This document shows, piece by piece, positions 7,968 to 15,743 of a stretch of 64,000 bases of DNA. The notes beneath the pieces are model-generated. The model did no database searches. It had not been told where the DNA came from and saw only the letters and a list, made by a program, of their open reading frames with translations. This stretch comes from Streptomyces aureocirculatus (GTDB lineage: Bacteria; Actinomycetota; Actinomycetes; Streptomycetales; Streptomycetaceae), in NCBI RefSeq assembly GCF_000720475.1, contig NZ_JOAP01000008.1, forward strand, positions 124,001-188,000, given 5' to 3'. A program made the translations under genes and the position numbers. Position 1 is the first letter of the stretch, and every line of letters starts with the position of its first letter.

Positions 7968-8761
7968 ACGACGCCGCCGGATCCCGGCAAGTGGGCTGGA
8001 GGGACAAGCTGCCACCCGAGAGGGCCTGGCGGGGACGGCAGGGACGGACCAGGAAGGCGATCGTCGCCGAGCAGGATCGTGCCGCGGGCGGTCGGGAAGG
8101 TCGCTATATCAAGCGTAAAGACGGCGACTACGCGCTGGCCTCGATCACGCTGAAGTTGTTGCCCAGGACTCGTCGGATCAGGGCCTATCTCCGCTGGTCG
8201 GAGAACGGTCGTTCGCCTGCCCTGTATGTCGGCGAAGTGGAGCACCTGACGCGCGCGGCAAACCTTGAACAGGCTTGGCAGATCGCGAAGGACCGGGAAT
8301 TGGTTGGAGAGCGTCCTCCTCCTGAGGGGTCCTGGGCGTCGTCCCCTGCCACGCGGTCAACGATGCGCGGAAACCGAGGCCGCGACACGGCACCGGAACT
8401 TCGTATCCGATCACTGCTGCACCGCGAGGGTCTGCGCTACCGCGTATCAGCACGGCCGCTTCCCGGAGTACGGCGAACCGCTGACATCGTCTTCACGCGC
8501 GCCCGTGTCGCAGTCTTCGTGGACGGGTGTTTCTGGCACGGGTGCCCCGACCACTGCCGTCCAGCACGCACGAACAGTGACTTCTGGCGCGCCAAGATCG
8601 ACGGAAACCGGGCCAGGGACGCCCAGACCGACCAGTTCTTGGCGGAGGCGGGATGGCGTGCCATAAGAATCTGGGAGCACGAAGATCCCGTACGAGCGGC
8701 GGCTCGGGTCGCCGCGGCCGTTCGCGGCTTTGCGGCACGGGATGATCAAAAGGTCCCGTGA
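7964..8761 (+). CDS. Very short patch repair (Vsr) endonuclease with N-terminal extension
   Basis: 265 residues from GTG 7964, which overlaps the methyltransferase stop. The Vsr core starts near residue 134 (MRGNRGRDTAPE) and contains the metal Asp174 in RTADIVF, the VFVDGCFWHGCP block with its His and zinc cysteines, DFWRAKI and the closing RIWEHED. Vsr nicks T:G mismatches that arise from deamination of 5-methylcytosine, so pairing with an m5C methyltransferase is expected. About 130 residues precede the core, far more than in E. coli Vsr; residues 47-112 (GRYIKRKDGDYALASITLKL and on) look like a small beta-rich domain, perhaps DNA binding. Confidence 0.92.
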   Translation: MNDAAGSRQVGWRDKLPPERAWRGRQGRTRKAIVAEQDRAAGGREGRYIKRKDGDYALASITLKLLPRTRRIRAYLRWSENGRSPALYVGEVEHLTRAANLEQAWQIAKDRELVGERPPPEGSWASSPATRSTMRGNRGRDTAPELRIRSLLHREGLRYRVSARPLPGVRRTADIVFTRARVAVFVDGCFWHGCPDHCRPARTNSDFWRAKIDGNRARDAQTDQFLAEAGWRAIRIWEHEDPVRAAARVAAAVRGFAARDDQKVP

Positions 8762-8934
8762 CTCAGAAGATCGTCGATGGCGTCGAAGGCTCGGCGTAGG
8801 ACGATAGGTCCTACGCCATCGCTGAACGCGAGCAGGTTGTCCACCACGTCGACGCTGGCCTCGGTCAACAGCCCCAACGGCAGTTCGACGCGCTCATCGG
8901 GCTCTACGGATACCTCGGTGGGTTCACGGGTCAC
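8746..8934 (-). CDS. Small acidic protein of unknown function
   Basis: 62 residues on the strand opposite to the flanking operons, from GTG 8934. Support for it being real is the ribosome binding site GGGAGG at 8943-8948, exactly 8 bases before the start, and a protein-like, acidic composition ending in NLLAFSDGVGPIVL and FDAIDDLLSHGTF. Its end overlaps the Vsr gene tail by 16 bases. No family recognised. The position between the methyltransferase-Vsr pair and the GHKL operon would suit a small regulator or antitoxin-like element, but that is inference. Confidence 0.55.
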   Translation of the reverse strand: MTREPTEVSVEPDERVELPLGLLTEASVDVVDNLLAFSDGVGPIVLRRAFDAIDDLLSHGTF

Positions 8935-9209
8935 AGAAGGAGCCTCCCAAGGACCGCCGACGACTGCCAGTGACACTGCAGACGGTCTGGTGACGTTGCG
9001 GTTGCGACGGCTGGCGACTAGATCTCACAACGTGCCGTGAGCCCCTCAAGTGGCCGGAGCGTCAGGGAACTTACTGCCAATTGTCGGTGGCGCCCTCTAC
9101 TCTCTTCATCACGCGTACGGCTCCACCCGAGCCGCGCGCCGAAGCGCTGCCCGCGGCAGGGCTTTCTTCGGCGTGCCCACGCGAGACGAGGACAGGAGTC
9201 CGTCCACCT

Positions 9210-11585
9210 ATGAAGATCACTCCTTCCGCGCGCGTGCTGCGCATGCTTGGGGAGATCGAGTTCGACGAGTGGCAGTGCATCGCCGAGCTGATCGACAACG
9301 CTTTCGACGACTTCACGGAGATCCATCGGTCCGGAATCCCCTGGGCGGGTGGGTATCGCGTCAGCGTTGAGCTCCCCGACTCCGCGCAGGGCCAGCTCGT
9401 GATCACTGACACCGGTCGCGGCATGACGTATGACCGGCTTGAGCGGGCCGTGCGGGCCGGCTGGTCGGGCAACGACATGCACGACAAGCTCGGCCTCTTC
9501 GGCATGGGGTTCAACGTGTCGACGGCGCGTCTCGGCAAGCGCACGCGTGTCCTGACCACGCGCCAGGGCGACACCGAGTGGATCGGCGTGGAGATCGACC
9601 TCGACCGCATCGGAGACGACTTCGAGGCGGAGGACATCACGGAGCCGAAGGCCGATCCCAACGAGCACGGCACGCGTATCGTCATCAGCCGCCTGCATCC
9701 CACGCGCGCCCGGTGGCTGCAGAAGAACGGCTCGGCCCTGCGCAACATCCTGGGACAGGTCTACTCCTGGATGTTCCTGAACCGTCCGTTCGAGCTGTGG
9801 GTTGGCGGCTTCCAGGTGAAGCCTGTCCGGCACTGCCGTTGGGGAGACGACCGCTCGGTCCTTTACAACAACAAGGAGCGCATCCCCGCCTACATCGAGA
9901 TCGACCAGAAGCTGGAGAACGGGCTCGCCTGTGGTGACTGCGGACAGTGGCAGCTCACTGATCGCGACGCCTGCGAAGACTGCGGGAGCGATCGGCTTAC
10001 CGTTCGCGAGCGCCGGGTGCACGGGTGGCTCGGTATCCAGCGTTACATGCACAAGCACGATTACGGCATCGACTTCCTGCGCAACGGCCGCAAGATCCTC
10101 CGCTGGGACAAGCAGCTGTTCACCTGGCGCAACCCTGACGGAGCTGTGGGCAACGAGGAGCCGGAGTATCCGGTGGACCTCGCCCACCAGGGCGGCCGCA
10201 TCATCGGGGAGATCCACCTCGACCACGTCCCGGTCACCTACCAGAAGGACGCCTTCGAGTACGGCGACCGCAGCTGGCGCTCAGCGGTCGAGATCGTGAG
10301 GGGGGTCGCGCCGCTGCTGCCCCAGCGCGCGGCGAACCTCGAGTACGAGGAGAACACCAGCCCGCTCGCACTCCTTTTCAAGGGGTACCGTCGTAACGAC
10401 GCCGGTCTGCGGTATTTGGTCCCGGGAGATGGCCGCAAGCCCATCCACGACGACACCCGTCGGTGGGGGCATGAGTTCCACCGGGGCAACCCCGACTACC
10501 AGACCGATGAGCGCTGGTGGCAGGCGGTCGAGGACCACGAGGCGACCAAGAGCAGGGGCAAGAACGCGAAGGCGGCCGCCGCCACCCCAGGAAAGCCTGA
10601 CGAGGCGGCCGTGATGGAGGCACTCGGTTTCGATGGCGGGGAAAGCGGCGGTACGGGCTTCTCCGCGACCGGTCCGGACACGACGAAGCCCAGTGTCCAG
10701 ACACAGCCGCCGAAGGACGGCGAGTCCCCTCCCGCCGCACCGGCCCCGGAGAAGCACAAGGAGACGCGGCAGGAACGTGTCATGCGCTACACGGAGAACT
10801 CGACCACCTACCCGGCCCTGAGCCGCTCCTTCGGCCACCCTCGCGTTGGCTTCGTCGAGGTCGAGGCGCGTCGGCTCACGGTGCGCGGCTTGACCGACGA
10901 CAACCTCCACCCCACTCCCGTCCTGTTGGACCAGCGCGGCGGCAACGCCCTCGTGGCGTTCCTCGACCTCGATCATCCGATCTTTCAGAGGTTCGGCGCG
11001 GACCCGGCGGATCTGCTGCTCGCGGAGATCGCCGTGCTGCTCAAGGTGCAGACGAGTTCGGAGTGGAGCCACTCGGAGCTCATCTCGGCGATCCGGGCGG
11101 AATCGCTGCCCGCCAGCGCTCTGGATGCCGAGATGATCAGCGCCGAGGCCAAGGAACTACTGGCCGAGGTCCGTCGCCGTATGGCGTCCGAGCTGGACCG
11201 CGTTGGCGAACCAGAGAAGGCGTTCCAGTTTCTCTCGCCCGATGAACTCACCCACACCGAGCACACCATGATCGCCAACGGCAAGGTCACCCGCACGACC
11301 GATCTCGGTGCGAGCGGCGAGTTTCTGCTGCACGTGCCCGCCCTCTTCCTGGTTCGCCTCGTCGAATCGCTGCCGTCGCTGTTCATGGACAACCGCGTCT
11401 TCCAGGGCGTCTACGAGGGTGTCGCCTCCGCGTCCGCGCGTCGACTCAGCCTCGCGCGCACGGTCGGCTACCTCTCCGATGTCGCGACACAGGCGTCCTA
11501 TGCCGGGGCCAGCCTTCCGGACCAGCTGCTGCGGACGCGGCTGAGCATTCGTCTGCTGGCCGACGACCTCGCGGAGGACAAGTGA
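9210..11585 (+). CDS. MORC-like (paraMORC) GHKL ATPase with zinc ribbon
   Basis: 791 residues from ATG 9210 with AGGAG about 11 bases upstream; the frame is open to 9081 but only this start begins at the GHKL domain. Bergerat-fold ATP site: N box ELIDNAFDD (26-34), G1 DTGRGM (67-72), G2 GLFGMGF (95-101). A zinc-ribbon pair C241xxC244 and C255xxC258 interrupts the S5-like second domain. A low-complexity linker (about 455-520) leads to a helical C-terminal third. Comparative genomics by Iyer and colleagues placed such MORC relatives in restriction-modification operons with SF2 helicases and nucleases, as here. Likely role: ATP-driven clamp that remodels DNA. Overlaps the next gene by GTGA. Confidence 0.85.
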   Translation: MKITPSARVLRMLGEIEFDEWQCIAELIDNAFDDFTEIHRSGIPWAGGYRVSVELPDSAQGQLVITDTGRGMTYDRLERAVRAGWSGNDMHDKLGLFGMGFNVSTARLGKRTRVLTTRQGDTEWIGVEIDLDRIGDDFEAEDITEPKADPNEHGTRIVISRLHPTRARWLQKNGSALRNILGQVYSWMFLNRPFELWVGGFQVKPVRHCRWGDDRSVLYNNKERIPAYIEIDQKLENGLACGDCGQWQLTDRDACEDCGSDRLTVRERRVHGWLGIQRYMHKHDYGIDFLRNGRKILRWDKQLFTWRNPDGAVGNEEPEYPVDLAHQGGRIIGEIHLDHVPVTYQKDAFEYGDRSWRSAVEIVRGVAPLLPQRAANLEYEENTSPLALLFKGYRRNDAGLRYLVPGDGRKPIHDDTRRWGHEFHRGNPDYQTDERWWQAVEDHEATKSRGKNAKAAAATPGKPDEAAVMEALGFDGGESGGTGFSATGPDTTKPSVQTQPPKDGESPPAAPAPEKHKETRQERVMRYTENSTTYPALSRSFGHPRVGFVEVEARRLTVRGLTDDNLHPTPVLLDQRGGNALVAFLDLDHPIFQRFGADPADLLLAEIAVLLKVQTSSEWSHSELISAIRAESLPASALDAEMISAEAKELLAEVRRRMASELDRVGEPEKAFQFLSPDELTHTEHTMIANGKVTRTTDLGASGEFLLHVPALFLVRLVESLPSLFMDNRVFQGVYEGVASASARRLSLARTVGYLSDVATQASYAGASLPDQLLRTRLSIRLLADDLAEDK

Positions 11586-13252
11586 GCGCCGCCTTCCTGT
11601 CGGCGGGCGAGTTGTTGAGGGGAGGGCCCACAGGTCTCACGCATGCCGTCGAACGCGCTCTCTGGTACCTCGGCTTCAACGACGTGCGTGTCATCGACGG
11701 CGCCGGCGACCAGGGCGCGGATCTCTTGGCGGTACGCGGTCGGGAGCAGTGGGTTTTCCAGTGCAAGTGGAAGGCCGGAGGCAAGGTCGACCGAAGCGGT
11801 GTCGACGACCTTGAGCGCGCGCGTACGCGCTACCGCGCGGACAAAGCCATCCTTGTCACCAACACTGACATCAACGCGGCGGCGGAGGCCCGCCGCGTGG
11901 CGCTCAACGGAGTCGGCGTGCCGATCACCGTCTGGCACGGCGCGACCCTGCGGTCGATCGGGGACCGCATGCCCGAGACCATTCCCGCCAAGTACGCTCT
12001 GCGCCCGTACCAGGCCGAGGCGGCGGACGCGGTCGTTCGGGACCTCGACACCAACGGCACCGCGCTGCTTGTCCTCGCGACGGGCCTCGGAAAGACCGTG
12101 GTGGGCGGGGAGATCATCAGCCGTCACCTGAAGACCAATCCGAACGCCAGGATTCTCGTCGTCGCGCACATGAAGGACCTCGTCGCCCAGCTCGAGAAGG
12201 CGATGTGGCGGCACATCCCCAAGTACGTTCCCACGCGCCTGCTCACGGGAGAAAACCGACCCGAAAGCCTCGACGGAGTCGTGGTCGGAACGATCGATTC
12301 CGTGCTCAGCGCCGTACGCGTGGGGTACCGACCCGACCTAATCATGATCGACGAAACGCATCACGTGGCCGAGACCGGCAGGTTTGCAGAATTGCTCAAC
12401 CTGTGTGGGAATGCGGAGCAGTTCGGTGTGACGGCGACGCCCTGGCGCGGTGACAAGTTCGACATCACCTCCCGCTTCGGATACCCGAGCTTCAAGATGG
12501 GCATCGCGGAGGGCATGGCCGCTGGCTTCCTCTCCGCTGTCGACTACCGGCTGTACGTCGACAACGTCGACTGGAACGCCGTCCGAGACGCCAGTGTGCA
12601 CGGTCAGTCGATCAAGGACCTCAACAAGTCCCTGTTCCTGCCGCAGCGCGACGAGGAGATCATCGAGCACTTCCGTGAGGCGTGGCGGACCACGACGGAG
12701 CCGAGGGCCATCGTCTTCTGTCAGACCATCGAGCATGCCGAGCACATGGCCCGGTTGTTCGCCTCGTCCGACGCGGCGTGGGCCAACGCGTCGTTCCTGC
12801 ACAGCGCACTCCCGCGGCAGCGACGCCAGATACTGCTGAACGAGTTCCGGCTCGGCCGGGTGCCGGTTATCACGTGTGTCGACGTCTTCAACGAGGGTGT
12901 CGACGTCCCGGATGTGAACCTCATCGCCTTTCTGCGGGTCACACACAGTCGGCGGATCTTCGTCCAGCAACTCGGGCGCGGACTCCGACTCAGCCCCGGC
13001 AAGGAGGCTCTGAGGGTCCTCGACTTCGTGACCGATATTCGCAGGGTGGCGGCGACTTTGGAGCTCCGGCGATCACTGGAGGCCCAAGAGAGCGAGCACC
13101 TGCGCGTACGAATGCCGCACGCCTCCCGTATCCAATTCAGCGACGAGACCGTCGGGTCGTTGATGGACCACTGGATCCAGGACGCGGCGGATCTTGAGAC
13201 CAAGGCGGACGAAGTTCGCCTTCAGTTCCCTCTGACGACTGGAATCGAATGA
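11582..13252 (+). CDS. Mrr-type nuclease fused to SF2 DEAD/DEAH helicase
   Basis: 556 residues from GTG 11582. Residues 15-125 are a restriction-endonuclease (Mrr_cat) fold: GDQGADLLAV carries Asp47, followed by FQCKWK with Gln60 and Lys62, the D-QxK variant of PD-(D/E)xK. Then a superfamily II helicase: RPYQAEA (Q-like motif), Walker A ATGLGKT (166-172), DETH (257-260), GVTATPWR, then FNEGVDVPDVN and motif VI QQLGRGLR. Together it would translocate on and cut DNA, the effector of an ATP-dependent restriction system. Coupled by 4-base overlaps to the GHKL gene before and the unknown gene after. Confidence 0.92.
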   Translation: MSAAFLSAGELLRGGPTGLTHAVERALWYLGFNDVRVIDGAGDQGADLLAVRGREQWVFQCKWKAGGKVDRSGVDDLERARTRYRADKAILVTNTDINAAAEARRVALNGVGVPITVWHGATLRSIGDRMPETIPAKYALRPYQAEAADAVVRDLDTNGTALLVLATGLGKTVVGGEIISRHLKTNPNARILVVAHMKDLVAQLEKAMWRHIPKYVPTRLLTGENRPESLDGVVVGTIDSVLSAVRVGYRPDLIMIDETHHVAETGRFAELLNLCGNAEQFGVTATPWRGDKFDITSRFGYPSFKMGIAEGMAAGFLSAVDYRLYVDNVDWNAVRDASVHGQSIKDLNKSLFLPQRDEEIIEHFREAWRTTTEPRAIVFCQTIEHAEHMARLFASSDAAWANASFLHSALPRQRRQILLNEFRLGRVPVITCVDVFNEGVDVPDVNLIAFLRVTHSRRIFVQQLGRGLRLSPGKEALRVLDFVTDIRRVAATLELRRSLEAQESEHLRVRMPHASRIQFSDETVGSLMDHWIQDAADLETKADEVRLQFPLTTGIE

Positions 13253-13848
13253 CCAAGTACGCGATCCCCTCGGACCTGGAAGAAGAAGTCGTGCGTCTCC
13301 TCTATAAGCGGGCCGCCGACTTGAACTGGACCTATCTCACGGACACCGAGCGCACCCGTCATTATCAAGCCTGGACCTCCGACCCCGAGGTGGGAGGACG
13401 GCTCCTCCCGTTCATCGGAAAGCCGGAGAACGTCCGGCCGTGGCTCAAGGACAGGCCCATGAAGGAGTACATTCGGGCGACCTACGGGGTGGGCAAGTGG
13501 GCTCCGCTCGTGGTCAAGCCGGCCACTCCGGTCAGCGCTCTCGTCGATAAGGCTCTCGGCAGTGGCTGGAATGTAGACCTTGAGACGCTCGACATCAAGC
13601 CGCTCTGTGTGACGATTCGCCACGAGGACGATGAGGACATGGAGCGACGCTTCGCATGGGCGCCCATGCGCGACTTCAAACACCTCGCATGGGCGGCCAT
13701 CTCGGCGCAGGCCAGCGGCGACGCTCTGCCGTGGGTTATCTGCACGGTGGACTCGTTCGTCCGGAAGATCACCCCGGAGCAGAAGGCGACCAACGAGCGG
13801 ATCGCGAAGCGGCTTGATCTGATCTACGCGCACGTGACCGATGGCTGA
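13249..13848 (+). CDS. Unknown protein of the GHKL-helicase defence operon
   Basis: 199 residues from ATG 13249, coupled by ATGA to the helicase and overlapping the next gene by 8 bases. I recognise no domain. The sequence is a soluble alpha/beta mix with many aromatic residues (tryptophans in NWTYL, YQAWTSD, RPWLKD, KWAPL, RFAWAP, HLAWAA) and an acidic patch RHEDDEDMERRF. No membrane segment, signal peptide or metal motif. Tight coupling says it is a structural or regulatory part of the same complex. I did not find a match to any named defence subunit from memory. Confidence 0.75.
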   Translation: MTKYAIPSDLEEEVVRLLYKRAADLNWTYLTDTERTRHYQAWTSDPEVGGRLLPFIGKPENVRPWLKDRPMKEYIRATYGVGKWAPLVVKPATPVSALVDKALGSGWNVDLETLDIKPLCVTIRHEDDEDMERRFAWAPMRDFKHLAWAAISAQASGDALPWVICTVDSFVRKITPEQKATNERIAKRLDLIYAHVTDG

Positions 13849-15214
13849 ACGGGGCTCCGTCATGACGAGGGACGACGACTGGCTTCAAGCTGCCTTCGGC
13901 ACGCTTTCTGCCCGGTCACGCCGCATGATCGAGGACCGTGCCGACGGGAAGACGCTCCGAAGCATCGGGCAGGAGCATGAGGTGAGTCGCGAAAAGGTCC
14001 GCCAGATGCTCGTGAAGGCGCAGGAGCATCTCTGCGCTGTCGCCGACGCCTTTGTGGATGACTGGCGTGATCGGCTGACTACCCTTACCGAGCGCTCGGC
14101 CGTGCCCCAGTCCGAGCTGGCCGCAGCGTTGGGCGTATGTGACCAGGTGGGCGTGCGGCCCCTTGTCGAAGCTGTAGGGGCCGAGCACCCGATGACGTGG
14201 GCTGGTCGGCTGCGCGGCTGGTGGACCCGCAGCCCCGGCGCTCTGGAAATGCTGCTTCGGCGAGGAATAGAGGAGGCACCGTTGCGTGGGGAGGACGTAG
14301 CGGTGACCTTCGCAACCGCCGGAGTACCGGACGAGGTTCCCTTGCTGGATCTGCTCGGACATCCGGACAGCCCTCTGGTGCCTGGCTTCGAAGGGACCTG
14401 GCTACGTCGTCGCGCCCGCGGCAGGGACGCGGCGTACCTCTTTCTTCTGGCGAATGGCGAACCCTGCAGCGCGGAGGAGTTGCTGGCACCGACTGGGATC
14501 AGGCGGAAGCCCGCCGTCGCTGAGGCGCTCAGGCGGGACGAGAGGTTCGTGCAGCTCCGTCTGGAGGGGAAGTGGGCGCTGGCCGAATGGCCTCACCTGA
14601 ACGTCACTCCGTACCCGAACGCCGTAGAGGCTTTCGTCGCAGTGCTGACCGAACTGGGGCCCCTGCCCAAGGACGCTCTCTTCGTGAAGGTCGGAGAGCG
14701 CTACCCGGTGACCCTGTGGCGCCTGCACCAGTGCCTGTTGGACGACAGGGTGGGCATCACGGAAGACGGTCGCATCGAGCTGGTAGCGCGAGGTGCTACC
14801 CCGATCGAGGAAAGCGAGCCGACACGGCCGGCGAGGATGGCCGTCGATCCTGCGGGAAATGTGTTCGGGGTCCGGCTGACGGTGGACAAGGACGTCCTTC
14901 GGGGTAGCGGCGTCGTTGTCAGCAGCTGGCTCACATGGCAGCTCGGAATGCGACAGGCCCCCATGGTCAGAACCTTCTCCATCGCCGGTCAGCCCACACC
15001 GATCGTCCTCAAGCGAGCGACGAGCGCGGCCCAGATCTCCAGCCTACGGGTGTTGGTGCAGGAGCACGGAATGGTGCGCGGCTGCGAATTCGTCCTCTTC
15101 CTCCGCACGGACGACTCGACAGCGCGCATCGAGCACGCTTGCAGTCAACGTATCTGCCCTGCGGCTATCGGGCCTTCCGGGACTGAAGTGACACCGCTGG
15201 GCCAGCGTGCGTGA
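13841..15214 (+). CDS. Sigma-70 region 4-like HTH protein, defence operon
   Basis: 457 residues from ATG 13841, 8-base overlap with the gene before. Residues about 22-64 (LSARSRRMIEDRADGKTLRS, then IGQEHEVSREKVRQM) are a sigma-factor region 4 helix-turn-helix. There is no region 2, so it is not a complete sigma factor. The remaining 390 residues hold two helical segments that look like winged-helix repeats (SAEELLAPTGIRRKPAVAEA and ALFVKVGERYPVTLWRLHQC) and a C-terminal beta-rich part. It may read promoter-like or target DNA for the complex, or regulate it. Last gene of the operon. Confidence 0.75.
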   Translation: MAERGSVMTRDDDWLQAAFGTLSARSRRMIEDRADGKTLRSIGQEHEVSREKVRQMLVKAQEHLCAVADAFVDDWRDRLTTLTERSAVPQSELAAALGVCDQVGVRPLVEAVGAEHPMTWAGRLRGWWTRSPGALEMLLRRGIEEAPLRGEDVAVTFATAGVPDEVPLLDLLGHPDSPLVPGFEGTWLRRRARGRDAAYLFLLANGEPCSAEELLAPTGIRRKPAVAEALRRDERFVQLRLEGKWALAEWPHLNVTPYPNAVEAFVAVLTELGPLPKDALFVKVGERYPVTLWRLHQCLLDDRVGITEDGRIELVARGATPIEESEPTRPARMAVDPAGNVFGVRLTVDKDVLRGSGVVVSSWLTWQLGMRQAPMVRTFSIAGQPTPIVLKRATSAAQISSLRVLVQEHGMVRGCEFVLFLRTDDSTARIEHACSQRICPAAIGPSGTEVTPLGQRA

Positions 15215-15567
15215 GCGGCGCGATGGCACGGACCGGGTTTGGCTGGCACTTTCTCGCTAACCGTACCGAGCTGGTCAGTTAAAGGAGGCACAGACAGCAT
15301 CATTCGCCACCCGCCGTCACGATCATGCAGGCCCTCGTAATGCTTAGCTCTCAGCCGCCTCGAAGCCACTCATAGCCCATCGGCCCCAATGGGTTGCGCG
15401 TGTGCTGTCGCCGAACAACCTGAGGCAGTCGACAGGCTCACCCTGGGAGCCGTTTGGGAGCCGATCGCCTCTCCCACCCCCCTCGGGACCGCCCAAGACC
15501 ACGGCAAGCACATGCGCTGACCAGGGCAGATGCTATTCACGCAGACAGAGTCGGCAACCGAACCTCA
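15215..15567. other. Island right end: noncoding
   Basis: About 350 bases between the defence operon and the tRNA fragment. No gene is convincing. A near-perfect ribosome binding sequence AAAGGAGG lies at about 15281-15288 but no start codon with an open frame follows at the right distance, so it may be a relic. The stretch directly left of 15568 does not match the 5' half of a tRNA-Pro, consistent with an integration junction. Confidence 0.5.
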
Positions 15568-15609
15568 TTCGGGACGAAGAGGTCGTGGGTTCAAATCCCG
15601 CCACCCCGA
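15568..15609 (+). repeat. 3' half of tRNA-Pro(CGG): attachment-site duplicate at island edge
   Basis: From the anticodon loop TTCGGGA (15568-15574, anticodon CGG) the sequence follows a tRNA-Pro: 3' anticodon stem CGAAG, variable loop AGGTC, T-arm GTGGG-TTCAAAT-CCCGC (15585-15601), acceptor strand CACCCCG (15602-15608) and discriminator A15609. The five bases before the loop (CCTCA) do not pair with CGAAG and no D arm or 5' acceptor strand precedes, so this is not a working tRNA. Integrases that use tRNA 3' ends leave exactly such a fragment distal to the restored gene; orientation puts the element to the left. Confidence 0.8.
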
Positions 15610-15621
15610 CAGTTGAAACAC

Positions 15622-15661
15622 CAGGTGAGGCACCTACCGTTATTGGTAGGTGCCTCACCTG
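15622..15661 (+). terminator. Strong hairpin terminator behind the tRNA-Pro fragment
   Basis: A 17-bp perfect stem: left arm 15622-15638 (CAGGTGAGGCACCTACC), six-base loop GTTATT, right arm 15645-15661, followed by TTTC. It is the kind of terminator expected directly after a tRNA gene and probably belonged to the tRNA-Pro before the island inserted. Confidence 0.8.
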
Positions 15662-15743
15662 TTTCGTATGCGTGTCTGTCTGCGTGGCTACCGCCCCGGA
15701 GCAGTCCAGGCCCCGGTACGCGACGTCAAGCCTTGGCGTCGGG

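Noticed and set aside
15281..15288. AAAGGAGG ribosome-binding-like sequence
   Set aside because: No start codon with an extended frame at a fitting distance.
1..15567. Integrase or transposase for the island
   Set aside because: None seen in the window; likely beyond the left edge.
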